A stretch of 64,000 nt of DNA from Nitrospira sp. GTDB lineage: Bacteria > Nitrospirota > Nitrospiria > Nitrospirales > Nitrospiraceae. Every line of letters begins with the position of its first letter. Position 1 is the stretch's first letter. The translations under genes and the position numbers were made by a program. The notes under the pieces are model-generated. The model worked only from the letters and a program-made list of their open reading frames with translations. It was not told where the DNA came from and ran no database searches. The stretch covers positions 1 through 64,000 of the forward strand of contig JACOEH010000009.1 in the NCBI GenBank assembly GCA_024998685.1. The letters are read 5' to 3'. Below are positions 1-7,826 of the stretch, piece by piece.

Positions 1-317
1 ATCAGGTCTATCAGTATGTACATTGTTCGCTCACAAGCGCCGCAGGATTCAGGTTAAATGGTTCGTTGAATGGTTTAATAAGCAATTGAAATAGTTACAT
101 GTTCAGTGAAAAGTGGGTTTAGATGCTGTTTCGTGCATTGGGCTTTAAATGAGGTTGAAGCAAGATTTTGATACCCTCCCCCTCTTTAGAGGTAAAGCAA
201 TACCACAAGAGAATGCGCTATGTTGCAGCCGCAGGGGAGTAAAAAACCTTCATTCAGGGAACGCATGAAGAAGGGATCGTATCTCAATCAAGACACCACC
301 AGGGAGGTGAGAGAGAA
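1..317. other. AT-rich leader region before the small RiPP-like gene
   Basis: I see no gene here. The stretch is visibly richer in A and T than the rest of the window and has no long open frame. It presumably carries the promoter of the 53-residue peptide gene that starts at 318, since an AGGGAGGTGAG ribosome-binding site sits at about 301-311. I could not pick out a convincing -35/-10 pair. Confidence 0.5.
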
Positions 318-479
318 ATGAAAGCCACGAAAGAAACGTATGTCAGACCAGTCCTTACGAAACATGATCTGTTGCGTGACATCACTGCGGCCTATTCCGG
401 CAGCGGCGGTGGTGGCGTAAGAGACCGCATTGAGGATATTGTCTGCCGAGTCTTTCCTCGTCTCCCGCGCTGCAACTGA
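318..479 (+). CDS. 53-aa putative RiPP precursor with lasso-type leader
   Basis: This short ORF starts at ATG 318 behind a strong AGGGAGGTGA ribosome-binding site. Its first half carries Y8-x-x-P11-x-L13, followed by H16, a Leu-Leu-Arg-Asp-Ile stretch and T23. This resembles the leader pattern (YxxPxL ... T) recognised by PqqD-like RRE domains in lasso-peptide systems. The second half is AYSGSGGGG followed by a charged tail with C43 and C52, the latter in an Arg-Cys-Asn C-terminus. In classical lasso leaders the conserved Thr is at -2, so the core would start at A25, but no Asp/Glu then falls at ring position 7-9. A core starting at G28, S29 or G30 would put D36 at position 9, 8 or 7. No B, C or transporter genes of a lasso system lie beside it. 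A terminator follows at 538-574. The leader resemblance is seen; the product class is inference. Confidence 0.6.
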   Translation: MKATKETYVRPVLTKHDLLRDITAAYSGSGGGGVRDRIEDIVCRVFPRLPRCN

Positions 480-490
480 AACTGTCTACT

Positions 491-521
491 CGCTGGTCAG
501 TCGAGCATGGATTGACCAGCG
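491..521. repeat. 9-bp perfect inverted repeat downstream of the peptide gene
   Basis: CGCTGGTCA at 491-499 is the exact reverse complement of TGACCAGCG at 513-521, with a 13-base loop. It lies between the stop codon of the small peptide gene and the terminator, so it could be an RNA hairpin in the 3' untranslated region or a protein-binding site. No T-tract follows it. Confidence 0.5.
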
Positions 522-537
522 CAGCACACCGAGTTAT

Positions 538-574
538 AAGGGCCATCCCCTACAGGGGATGGCCCTTTGTTTTT
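538..574 (+). terminator. Rho-independent terminator of the small peptide gene
   Basis: AAGGGCCATCCCC and GGGGATGGCCCTT form a 13-bp stem around a 4-base loop (538-567), followed by TTTGTTTTT on the plus strand. The T-run is on the plus side only, so this terminates the peptide transcript and not the convergent gene ending at 597. Confidence 0.85.
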
Positions 575-596
575 ATGGCTCATGCAGCTTAGCGGG

Positions 597-1304
597 TCAT
601 TGGATCGCCTTGTTCACTTCGGTGGAGTAGCTGCTCTCGCCCGCACTGTTGTACGCTGTGACGGCGAAATAGTACAGCTTGCCGACGGTCAGACTGTTCA
701 CGGTCGATGTTGTGGCCTTGCCGACATTAATGGTTCGAGTATAGCGTCGGGGCGCCTCCCCCACGTAAATTTTATAGCCGGTGACGGTGCCGGTGACCGC
801 GTTCCACCTGAGTGTGGCGGTAGATGCCGCAGGCGGCGGGGATGAAGAGGCCGACGAGGTACCGGACGAGATGACCAACGTCACAGGGATACTTTGAGTG
901 AACCAGGTGCCCTCCTTGACTGTGATGGTGGCTCTGTATGTTCCCGCTGCACGTCCGCTGGTATTGACGGCGACCGTGAGGGTCGCCCGTGTGGTTTCGG
1001 ATTGGCTGGCGGGTGAGACCGTCAACCAAGTCGCATTGTCTGAGGCCGTGAGCGTCGCCTTGTAGGTAGGGGCTTTGGTGAAGGTTAGTGTCTGCTTCGG
1101 TGGGTTTGTACCCTGCCTAGCGTTGAAGGTCAATGAGCTCGGACGAACAACGTGGGACGCCAAGCTCTCAGAAGTAAGTCCCAGGCAGAGGAATGCCGTG
1201 ATTACGATCACCTGCCGGAACCAGGGTGTGGCCGAAGTCGTACGATGAGACCGAGCCGTTCGATTAACGTGTGTCATTATTAAAGAATGCTGCATCAGTG
1301 TCAT
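597..1304 (-). CDS. Secreted BACON-like plus fibronectin type III protein
   Basis: Predicted exported protein of 235 aa. A hydrophobic segment around residues 32-46 ending in Ser-Leu-Ala-Ser-His looks like a signal peptide with a long N-region. Residues about 54-145 resemble a BACON/Ig-like beta sandwich, with the characteristic WLTVSPASQ and AGTYRATITV strands. After a Ser/Ala linker, residues about 164-235 form a fibronectin type III domain (TLRWNAVTGTVTGYKIYVG ... YYFAVTAYNSAGES). Such modules bind carbohydrates or proteins at the cell surface, but the partner is unknown. The FN3 domain is paralogous to that of the lipoprotein encoded immediately upstream (1367-1981). The start at 1304 is uncertain, because ATG at 1295 is also possible. 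Confidence 0.75.
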   Translation of the reverse strand: MTLMQHSLIMTHVNRTARSHRTTSATPWFRQVIVITAFLCLGLTSESLASHVVRPSSLTFNARQGTNPPKQTLTFTKAPTYKATLTASDNATWLTVSPASQSETTRATLTVAVNTSGRAAGTYRATITVKEGTWFTQSIPVTLVISSGTSSASSSPPPAASTATLRWNAVTGTVTGYKIYVGEAPRRYTRTINVGKATTSTVNSLTVGKLYYFAVTAYNSAGESSYSTEVNKAIQ

Positions 1305-1366
1305 GGCCTTTCTTCGATGATGGACGTTTCACTACGGATGTTCGTCCACACAAGAGATGTGTACGG

Positions 1367-1981
1367 TTAAGATTGAATTGAAGGCGTCGTCACCGTGATC
1401 TCATTCGAGCAGAGACTCTCCGACTCGTTGAACGCACGAATAGCGAAAGAATATCGGGTGTTGGGTTCCAGCCCGGTAATCGTTGCGGCTGGAGCTTCGA
1501 CGGTCTTGCTTTCCCCGGACGAACATGAGCTTTGTTCTTCTGAATCGAACTCTTCTGAAGAGTTTGAAGCTGGCTCTTCTGAAGCAGGCTCTTCCGGACT
1601 TGACTCTGCTGAGCTTGGTTCCGCTGCCGGTTGCTTTCGATAATAAATGTCGTAACCTGCCACACTCATGCCTGGAGGGTGAATCCAAGTCACATGCGCG
1701 ACCACTCCCGTTGGAGTCGGAGTCATGGTAATCGTGGGGTCTTCTTCTCCGTCGGCGTCCGCCGCCCCTGAATGGTGTGCTTGATTTGAGTCCGAACCCG
1801 CCGAGTCCGAACCCGCCGCAGCGTCCGTCGGCGTAGAAAGGCTCGAAATTACCGGTCCCCCCGCTCCATCGTTTGAGCAACCGGCCAGTGGCATAAGCAA
1901 GGGAATGACAACTATAAGGTGAGACATCGAGAAGCTCGATTTTCCAAATGCAATGCCGGCCGAAGTCCTAACCGGAGACAT
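1367..1981 (-). CDS. Lipoprotein with FN3 domain split by an acidic Ser/Glu-rich insert
   Basis: Predicted 204-aa lipoprotein. A hydrophobic stretch ends in the lipobox LAGC with Cys at residue 35. The start at 1981 is preceded by AAAGGAG. The mature protein has a low-complexity linker (Asp/Ser/Ala repeats) and then a fibronectin III fold: a VTWIHPPGMSVAGYDIYYRK half, about 45 residues of Ser/Glu/Pro-rich insert, and the closing half ATITGLEPNTRYSFAIRAFN. The insert sits in a loop where the neighbouring FN3 protein has only a few residues, and it contains two closely spaced cysteines' worth of Ser-rich sequence (SSCSSGES). Function unknown. It is probably exposed at the cell surface or in the periplasm and expressed with the adjacent FN3 protein. 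Confidence 0.7.
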   Translation of the reverse strand: MSPVRTSAGIAFGKSSFSMSHLIVVIPLLMPLAGCSNDGAGGPVISSLSTPTDAAAGSDSAGSDSNQAHHSGAADADGEEDPTITMTPTPTGVVAHVTWIHPPGMSVAGYDIYYRKQPAAEPSSAESSPEEPASEEPASNSSEEFDSEEQSSCSSGESKTVEAPAATITGLEPNTRYSFAIRAFNESESLCSNEITVTTPSIQS

Positions 1982-2473
1982 AGATATACTCCTTTAATGA
2001 GTTATATTGGGCTGTAATAGTATTAAGGTCTGTACCTAGTAAGACAGAGAGCTTCACAACAAGTCGTGATTTCCTAGAAGGACAGGAGGTACAGCAAGAG
2101 TGGTGCCGAGAGGAAATGATCGGATGAGCTTAACTTTTCAATACTTTGAACGGTAGCCGAGACTTAAAAGTGTAGGTGTGAAGGGTTCAACCTTCACAAG
2201 ATCAAGAAGGAACAGAAAGTCCATATGATTGATGACAGCAATAATGTGTTTCAGCATGTAAGGCAGGAGATCGATAATGCCGGCTGGTCGGATCGTGACA
2301 GAAGAGGGCATACCTTCTGTGCCCACGACCGTACATACGTCTGCGACGAGAACCTGGACTCTATCCGGTGACTATGGTACTGCTCGCAAGGATCGGCACA
2401 TGGCCGATCCGGCTCGCGGCGCGTAATCAGCGGAATCTTCAGTGATCACTTAGGCGGAAGGGATACGGCGTTG
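1982..2473. other. 492-bp intergenic region between divergent genes
   Basis: It should contain the promoters of the lipoprotein (minus) and the outer-membrane protein (plus). A small inverted repeat, GTGAAGG at 2178-2184 and CCTTCAC at 2191-2197, is visible. A 48-codon plus-strand ORF (2225-2371) and a 62-codon minus-strand ORF overlap here, but neither has a convincing ribosome-binding site or a recognisable product. Confidence 0.4.
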
Positions 2474-3454
2474 ATGGACGTACGGCGGATACAGACTCAG
2501 TTGTGTGTAGTCATTGCTCTTCTGTTGCTGGTTACTTCGTCCGCTCCAAGCTGGGGACAAGACTCTGATCCTCAAGTACGGCCGCGCGTGGAATTATCCG
2601 TAAGGTCGTGGCTGTTTACGTCGGGCGAAACACAATGGAGTCACGATGCTTCCGGACTCGATTCCACATTGGGCGACCCTACCTCTAAACTCACGTATAA
2701 GGACAACGATACCCATCTTGTCGGGCTTGGGGCGAAAGTGCATCTCAATCGTCGGTTATTCTTGGACGGGGAATTCGGCTTCTCCGTCGATTTTGATCGA
2801 GGGTCACTGATCGATGATGATTATCTGACAGGACAACGATTGTTCTCGCGCACAAGCAGCGACATCACCGGGAAGGGAACTTGGTATGTCCAGGCAAATG
2901 CGGGGTATCGTGCAGCTGAATTTCAGAACGGCCGCGGCCATTTCGATGTGCTGGCAGGGTTGCAGTATTGGAGAACGACGTACGAGGCAACCGGGTTTAG
3001 TCGAATCGTGTGCGATTCATCGGTCATTAGTTGCAATCCCCCTGCGTCTCACTTGCCGGCGATCAAGAATACGACTCATTGGATTACGCCGCTCCATGTC
3101 GGAGGACAACTCGAATATCGGGTCACGCAAAGAGTGAGCGCGAATGTGAAGATGACATTTTCGCCCGTCAGCGTCGTCTTCAACGAGGATATCCATTTTC
3201 TACGCGGCGATTTGCAACAGGACCCGAGCTTTTCGATGTGGGGCCTCGGATTAGGTGCAAGCGCCGAACCCTCAATACGTATCAGGCTGACCCGTCATCT
3301 TTCGCTCACAGGTGGGTATCGCGTCATGTGGAACAGGACCTATTATGGTAGATGGGTCAATCATCCCATTGGAAGCGGGTCCGAAAGTGCTCCTCTCCAT
3401 GAGTTTCAAACGATCCGCCATGGCGTCATTGTCGGGCTGACCGGCTCGTTTTAG
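2474..3454 (+). CDS. Predicted outer-membrane beta-barrel protein
   Basis: Exported protein of 326 aa. A signal peptide with the core CVVIALLLLVTSS ends near Trp-Gly-Gln at about residue 28. The rest alternates polar and aromatic residues (VELSVRSWLF, KVHLNRRLFLDGEFGF, WYVQANAGYRA, GGQLEYRVTQ) as expected of transmembrane beta strands, and the chain ends in Phe, typical of BamA-inserted proteins. I could not place it in a named family; resemblance to omptin-like or Pom-type barrels is only general. A TTG codon sits directly before ATG 2474; I prefer the ATG because the purine-rich GGAAGGGA is well spaced for it. It converges with the helicase gene ending at 3475. Confidence 0.7.
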   Translation: MDVRRIQTQLCVVIALLLLVTSSAPSWGQDSDPQVRPRVELSVRSWLFTSGETQWSHDASGLDSTLGDPTSKLTYKDNDTHLVGLGAKVHLNRRLFLDGEFGFSVDFDRGSLIDDDYLTGQRLFSRTSSDITGKGTWYVQANAGYRAAEFQNGRGHFDVLAGLQYWRTTYEATGFSRIVCDSSVISCNPPASHLPAIKNTTHWITPLHVGGQLEYRVTQRVSANVKMTFSPVSVVFNEDIHFLRGDLQQDPSFSMWGLGLGASAEPSIRIRLTRHLSLTGGYRVMWNRTYYGRWVNHPIGSGSESAPLHEFQTIRHGVIVGLTGSF

Positions 3455-3474
3455 ATTACTCAATGATGGATGAG

Positions 3475-4530
3475 CTATCGTCTCGGGCGTCCTGCCGGTA
3501 GAGTTTCTTCTTCATACTCATGGAAGAGTCGCGTGGCCTCTGGATGGAGTTGACTGGGGTGGCCGTAGGGAATCCCGAGCGTTCTGAACAGCGGCGTCAA
3601 TTTCCCGTTGGGATGCAGATAACCGGCTCTGAGGGGCACGGTGCGTTTGCTGTGACGGACGAGCCTGCAGACAGTGGATCGGATCGATGTCAGCCAATCG
3701 GCGATGTCCTCTGGGTTGCCGATCGAAGCGGAGAGCAAAAGGAGTCGAGCCTGCCCAGGACAAAAGATGATGGTTTCTTCCCACACCACTCCTCGCTCCG
3801 GATCGGCAAGGTATTGCGATTCGTCCAAAATCACCAGCCCCAACGTATCCAATCTGACGTCGATCTCCCCGCTGGCGGCATCATAGAGCAGATTTCGCAG
3901 GATCTCCGTCGTCATGATGAGCAGCGGCGCTTGCCCGTTCTCCTGGCGATCTCCGGTGAGAATGCCGACTTTCTCAGGGCCGAAGATTCGAGAAAACTCC
4001 GTATATTTCGTGTTGGATAAGGCCTTGAGCGGCGAGGTGTAAATGACGCTGCGATTGTCTTCCATGGCCCGGCGGGCCGCTTCAACGGCCACATACGTCT
4101 TTCCGCTGCCGGTGGGAACGCTGATCACGACGTCGGTCTCATTCAAAGCGGACAAGGCCTCGCTCTGCCAGGGATCCGGCACAAACGGTTGAGGAGAAGG
4201 AACGCCGAGGCCTTCCAGCCAAGTCGATAGCGAGACGGCGGTTTCAGCAGAATCCGGCTCAGCTCCACGTGGCGATGCTTTCTTATGAACAATCACCGGC
4301 GCACGACGGATGCGGGACGATCCGGCATCCGATCGGGCGTGTTGCCCATCGATCAAGGTCTGGAGATCGGATTCAAGACCGGCACGATTCTGGCTCGAAT
4401 GCTGAAGAAGCAATTCGATCAGCCGCCTCTTGCCGGCACGAAAGTGCCGATGGACGCGTCCACGGGCCAGGCGATGCAAGAGTGCCACGGGTTGCTGTGC
4501 GAGAAGTTTTTCAAGTTCTTCGGTGGTCAT
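3475..4530 (-). CDS. N-terminal (RecA1) half of a split Ski2-like DEAD/DEAH helicase
   Basis: A 351-aa protein with only the first RecA-like domain of a superfamily 2 helicase. Motifs in order are Walker A VPTGSGKT (about 138-145), motif Ia TSPLKALSNTKY (165-176), motif Ib (around 203-215), the Walker B box DESQ (236-239) and motif III SASIGN. After motif III it runs into the LHPNGKLTPLFR linker typical of this family, then stops at about the place where a full-length protein would enter RecA2. Motifs IV-VI are absent here and are encoded in the gene transcribed before it (4618-6477). The two halves together would equal one complete Ski2-like RNA/DNA helicase, but in inverted order. The start at 4530 lacks a clear ribosome-binding site and lies next to a 16-bp tandem duplication. 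Function of the assembled enzyme is inferred. Confidence 0.8.
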   Translation of the reverse strand: MTTEELEKLLAQQPVALLHRLARGRVHRHFRAGKRRLIELLLQHSSQNRAGLESDLQTLIDGQHARSDAGSSRIRRAPVIVHKKASPRGAEPDSAETAVSLSTWLEGLGVPSPQPFVPDPWQSEALSALNETDVVISVPTGSGKTYVAVEAARRAMEDNRSVIYTSPLKALSNTKYTEFSRIFGPEKVGILTGDRQENGQAPLLIMTTEILRNLLYDAASGEIDVRLDTLGLVILDESQYLADPERGVVWEETIIFCPGQARLLLLSASIGNPEDIADWLTSIRSTVCRLVRHSKRTVPLRAGYLHPNGKLTPLFRTLGIPYGHPSQLHPEATRLFHEYEEETLPAGRPRR

Positions 4531-4554
4531 AATTTGAGGTGGTCATGATTTGAA
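4522..4554. repeat. Tandem duplication of 16 bp at the helicase start
   Basis: GGTGGTCATAATTTGAG is followed at once by GGTGGTCATGATTTGAA, two near-identical copies in direct orientation. On the minus strand this produces two successive ATGACCACC stretches, so two possible start codons for the RecA1 gene. Confidence 0.6.
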
Positions 4555-4617
4555 GTGCTGAGGACTGAGTCGCAGGATAGCTCAGTCCTGAAGCCTCGGC
4601 CCTCAGTCCTACACGAC
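4553..4617. repeat. CTCAG-type inverted/direct repeat cluster between the helicase halves
   Basis: AGGACTGAG at 4561-4569 pairs with CTCAGTCCT at 4581-4589, and a second CTCAGTCCT follows at 4602-4610. The preceding AAGTGCTGAG also occurs in the nuoE/nuoCD gap at 38287, so this looks like a dispersed intergenic repeat family. Confidence 0.55.
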
Positions 4618-6477
4618 TCACGGCAGTTCCTCCAACACTCCTCGTCGGATCAACGTGATCGCGTGCGAAGTGGATTCAGCGAGGCCGGGGTGGGTAAATT
4701 TTAAAGCCTGCACTTGTGACAAAAACTCCAAGGTTCTGGCCAATAATCGGTAGATATCGCCTTCTGCCATCGTGGTCAATCGACAGAGTCCGATCCATGT
4801 GAGAGTGGGGTCGGCGATCCAGCGCTCAACCAAGGCCGCCACATCGGCGCGTAGGAGGGGAGGATCTTCGTAGGGAGAGAGACTTTCCGCCAACTTGCGA
4901 ACCTGTCCGAGGAGAGAACTCAGCCCCGGACTGATGCGCGGAAATGCGCCGGGACGGTCATCATCGTGGGCCAAACTGGCCAAGACGCCGGCGAGGAGGG
5001 ACGGATCTGCTCCCGTAAAGGCTTCAGCGCGGATCAGTTCGGTAATCAGCAGCGAATGATCGATCCGGATAAGCCTCGCCCACTCCCCATCCGCCGTCAA
5101 TTGTGTCGCCGGGCTGAGATACCCGAATTTCTGCAGCACTTCCACTCGCTCCTGGAAGCGATGCCACAAACTGGTCCGCAGCGCTTGTATGGATTTCGTA
5201 TGGCGCTGTTGCTCCTGGCGAAGTCGCGACGCAGTCGTGAAGTCTTTCTGACAGGCTGGTCGCGAAGAACACGTCGGGCAGGGAAAGTCACCCAACGATT
5301 GGACGATGGCATCAGACAACGGTTCGAGACCGGTCGATACGAGGATGGGCAGCACGGGTAAACGCGGCGGAAGTTCTTCCAATTGATGACTCAATCGATC
5401 GAACGTTCCGGTGGAACACCAAGGATAGGTCGGCGTCTCCGCGAAGTCGTATGTGCGGTCGTAGACTTCCTTCACGCTGGTGACAGGGCATTCGGTGACG
5501 GCGTTGTCCGGTCGTAAGACGGTGAGCATGGAATTCTTTTGCCCCTTACTCCGATATTGCCGGAGCACAATCCCCCGGCCTCTGCCGAGTCCTACGACAC
5601 GCCCCGGCGTCAGGAACGGCAACCTGGCTGAAATCTCCGGCGATTCGGACCGGTGTGTCTGATGTCGCGTGTGGCGGTGTCTTCGCGCGTGGTCGAAGGT
5701 GTGCCATTGGGTGATCCAGTCCGTGCAGACGCGGGGACCGAACGGTTCCATCTGCCCATGCAGTGCGTCCAGTTTTTGCTCGAGGAGTTCAGCGCGCTGA
5801 TTCAATTGGAATTGAGCGAAACTCTTGGCCAAGATTCCTTGAATCTGCTCATGGGGATGGGCCTTTAACAGGTTCAAGACCATCGGGTAGCTGATGGTAA
5901 ACTGGCTGTCGATGGCCTCCGGCTGTCCGGTCAATCCTTTGGTCAGAACCATCAGATCGATATACGGAGAGGGAGTCACGATCGCAAATCCCACATGATC
6001 TTTTCCGCGGCGGCCGGCTCGTCCGGCGATCTGCTGGACTTCGCCGATGGTCAAGTCGGTGAAGTCACGGGACTTGCGGATGCTCGATTGTGTGATCACG
6101 ACCGTGCGGGCTGGAAAATCGACACCCGCCGCCAAGGTCGTCGTTGCGAATACCGCATCGAGATGACCTTGTCGCATCAGCTCCTCGACGGCGATTTTCC
6201 AAGAAGGCAGATGCCCGGCATGATGGGCGGCAATGCCGACCCGCCTCACGATAGGAATCAAGGGGTGCTCGGCAATGCTGGGGTGCTGAGTCATGACCCG
6301 TTCGAGCGCGACGGCGATCGCCTCCTGTCGTGCCGGAGGGAGCACGAGATCGGCGTGGTCGAAGGTCTCCATGGCCTCGTCACAGGCCCGGCGTGAGGTG
6401 AGAAACACGATGGCCGGCGTGAGATGCTTGTGGCGGAGCGCAGTGATGAGATCAACCGGATGGATCGACGGAGGCAT
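4618..6477 (-). CDS. C-terminal (RecA2 plus accessory) half of a split Ski2-like helicase
   Basis: A 619-aa protein that begins directly with the RecA2 domain. Motif IV PAIVFLTSRRACDEA is at about 21-35, then the AAHHAGHLP loop, motif V TTTLAAGVDFPAR (about 112-124) and motif VI QQIAGRAGRRG (about 147-157). The remaining 450 residues resemble the winged-helix/ratchet region of Ski2/Mtr4-like enzymes and include a Cys cluster (CPTC...C). There is no Walker A or DExH motif, so it cannot hydrolyse ATP alone. It overlaps the end of glgC by 26 bp and lies upstream of the RecA1 gene (3475-4530), the reverse of the order within a normal single-chain helicase. The natural reading is that the two products associate, but this is inference. 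Confidence 0.8.
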   Translation of the reverse strand: MPPSIHPVDLITALRHKHLTPAIVFLTSRRACDEAMETFDHADLVLPPARQEAIAVALERVMTQHPSIAEHPLIPIVRRVGIAAHHAGHLPSWKIAVEELMRQGHLDAVFATTTLAAGVDFPARTVVITQSSIRKSRDFTDLTIGEVQQIAGRAGRRGKDHVGFAIVTPSPYIDLMVLTKGLTGQPEAIDSQFTISYPMVLNLLKAHPHEQIQGILAKSFAQFQLNQRAELLEQKLDALHGQMEPFGPRVCTDWITQWHTFDHARRHRHTRHQTHRSESPEISARLPFLTPGRVVGLGRGRGIVLRQYRSKGQKNSMLTVLRPDNAVTECPVTSVKEVYDRTYDFAETPTYPWCSTGTFDRLSHQLEELPPRLPVLPILVSTGLEPLSDAIVQSLGDFPCPTCSSRPACQKDFTTASRLRQEQQRHTKSIQALRTSLWHRFQERVEVLQKFGYLSPATQLTADGEWARLIRIDHSLLITELIRAEAFTGADPSLLAGVLASLAHDDDRPGAFPRISPGLSSLLGQVRKLAESLSPYEDPPLLRADVAALVERWIADPTLTWIGLCRLTTMAEGDIYRLLARTLEFLSQVQALKFTHPGLAESTSHAITLIRRGVLEELP

Positions 6478-7690
6478 GCAGCTTCATTCCCTTTGAGATG
6501 ACCACGAGGCCTGATTCAGTGACGGTAAACCGTTGCATGTCGGCCTCTCGGTTGTACCCGATTTCCGTCTGAGGAGGAAGCGTCACATCCTTGTCGATGA
6601 TGGCGCGTCTGATGCGGCTCTGCGCGCCGATGGTCACATTTTCCATGATAATGGACTCCCGGACATCCGCATGGTCTTGCACGCGGACATTGGGGGATAA
6701 AACAGAATTCTGGACCCGTCCGCCCGACACGATGCAGCCGCCGCAGACGATCGAATCGAGGGCGACTCCCATTCGCCCTCCTTGGAAATCCTGTGCGAAG
6801 ACGAACTTGGCCGGCGGAAACTGTCCTTGATAGGTTCGGATCGGCCATTCGGAGTCGTACAGGTTGAATTGAGGATCGACGGCGACCAAATCCATGTTCG
6901 CTTCCCAGTAGGCGTCGAGCGTCCCGATATCGCGCCAGTACTGCACGGCCTTTTTGTTGGCATCTTGAAATTTGAAGGCGTAGACACGCCCCTGTTCGAT
7001 CATTCTGGGAATGATATTTTTCCCGAAGTCATGCGCGCTGCCCTCTCGTGCATCGGCGATCAGGTGTTCGCGGAGCGCTTTTGTGCGGAACAGGTAAATG
7101 CCCATCGACGCAAAGGCATGAGCGGGATCGTTGGGGAGCGGAATGGGATGCGCCGGCTTTTCATCGAAGCGGGTAATCCGGTAGTCTTCGTCCACCGCGA
7201 TGACTCCGAAGCGGGTGGCTTCCTGGACGGGAATGTCGAGGGCACCGACGACCGCATCCGCGCTCTTGGCGATGAGCCAGTGGTACATCTCCGCATAGTT
7301 CATCTTGTAAATGTGATCGCCGGCGAGGATCAGCAGGAACTCCGGCTGCTCACCATCGATCAAGAACAGATTCTGATACACGGCGTCGGCGGTGCCGCGG
7401 TACCAATCTTCGCTGATGCGCTGTTGAGGAGGGACTGAGGCGATATATTCGCCTAGTTCCGCGTTGAGAATATTCCAGCCGACCCGGATATGGCGATCGA
7501 GCGAGTGCGACTTGTATTGAATGAGCACGACGATCTGACGGAATCCTGAGTTCAAGCAATTGCTTAAGGTGAAGTCAATGATACGATACTTCCCGCCGAA
7601 AGGGACAGCCGGCTTCGCGCGTTGGTCCGTCAACGGAAAGAGTCGCTCGCCTTTCCCGCCGGCCAATACCATCGTGAAAATGTTCTTCAT
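6452..7690 (-). CDS. glgC: Glucose-1-phosphate adenylyltransferase
   Basis: ADP-glucose pyrophosphorylase, which makes ADP-glucose from glucose-1-phosphate and ATP for glycogen synthesis. The open frame extends upstream to 7927, but the family start is the ATG at 7690, giving 412 aa. The nucleotide-binding signature GGKGERLFPLT lies at about residues 10-20, followed by RAKPAVPFGGKYRIIDF. The substrate-binding DEKPAHP segment and a C-terminal left-handed beta-helix region (ENVTIGAQSRI, hexapeptide style) are present. The extra 79 codons upstream have no family resemblance and overlap the region before the divergent plus-strand gene. The gene is translationally close to the helicase half downstream (26-bp overlap). 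It pairs functionally with the glucan phosphorylase at 45971-48493. Confidence 0.93.
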   Translation of the reverse strand: MKNIFTMVLAGGKGERLFPLTDQRAKPAVPFGGKYRIIDFTLSNCLNSGFRQIVVLIQYKSHSLDRHIRVGWNILNAELGEYIASVPPQQRISEDWYRGTADAVYQNLFLIDGEQPEFLLILAGDHIYKMNYAEMYHWLIAKSADAVVGALDIPVQEATRFGVIAVDEDYRITRFDEKPAHPIPLPNDPAHAFASMGIYLFRTKALREHLIADAREGSAHDFGKNIIPRMIEQGRVYAFKFQDANKKAVQYWRDIGTLDAYWEANMDLVAVDPQFNLYDSEWPIRTYQGQFPPAKFVFAQDFQGGRMGVALDSIVCGGCIVSGGRVQNSVLSPNVRVQDHADVRESIIMENVTIGAQSRIRRAIIDKDVTLPPQTEIGYNREADMQRFTVTESGLVVISKGMKLHASVDPSG

Positions 7691-7826
7691 CGGCCGAATT
7701 CTAGCAGGACCTCTACGAAATAGAAAGGAAGGGGAATCGTTGACTTCCCGTTCTATGCGGATAATACTAGGCCCAGCCCCGGTCGTGCGTGCCGGCTCGA
7801 AAGGAGCCTGAAGTAAAGGAGTCAGC

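Noticed and set aside
2225-2371. 48-codon plus-strand ORF in the lipoprotein/barrel gap
   Set aside because: The product looks fairly protein-like, but the ribosome-binding site is too distant and codon use is mixed. Not enough to call it a gene.
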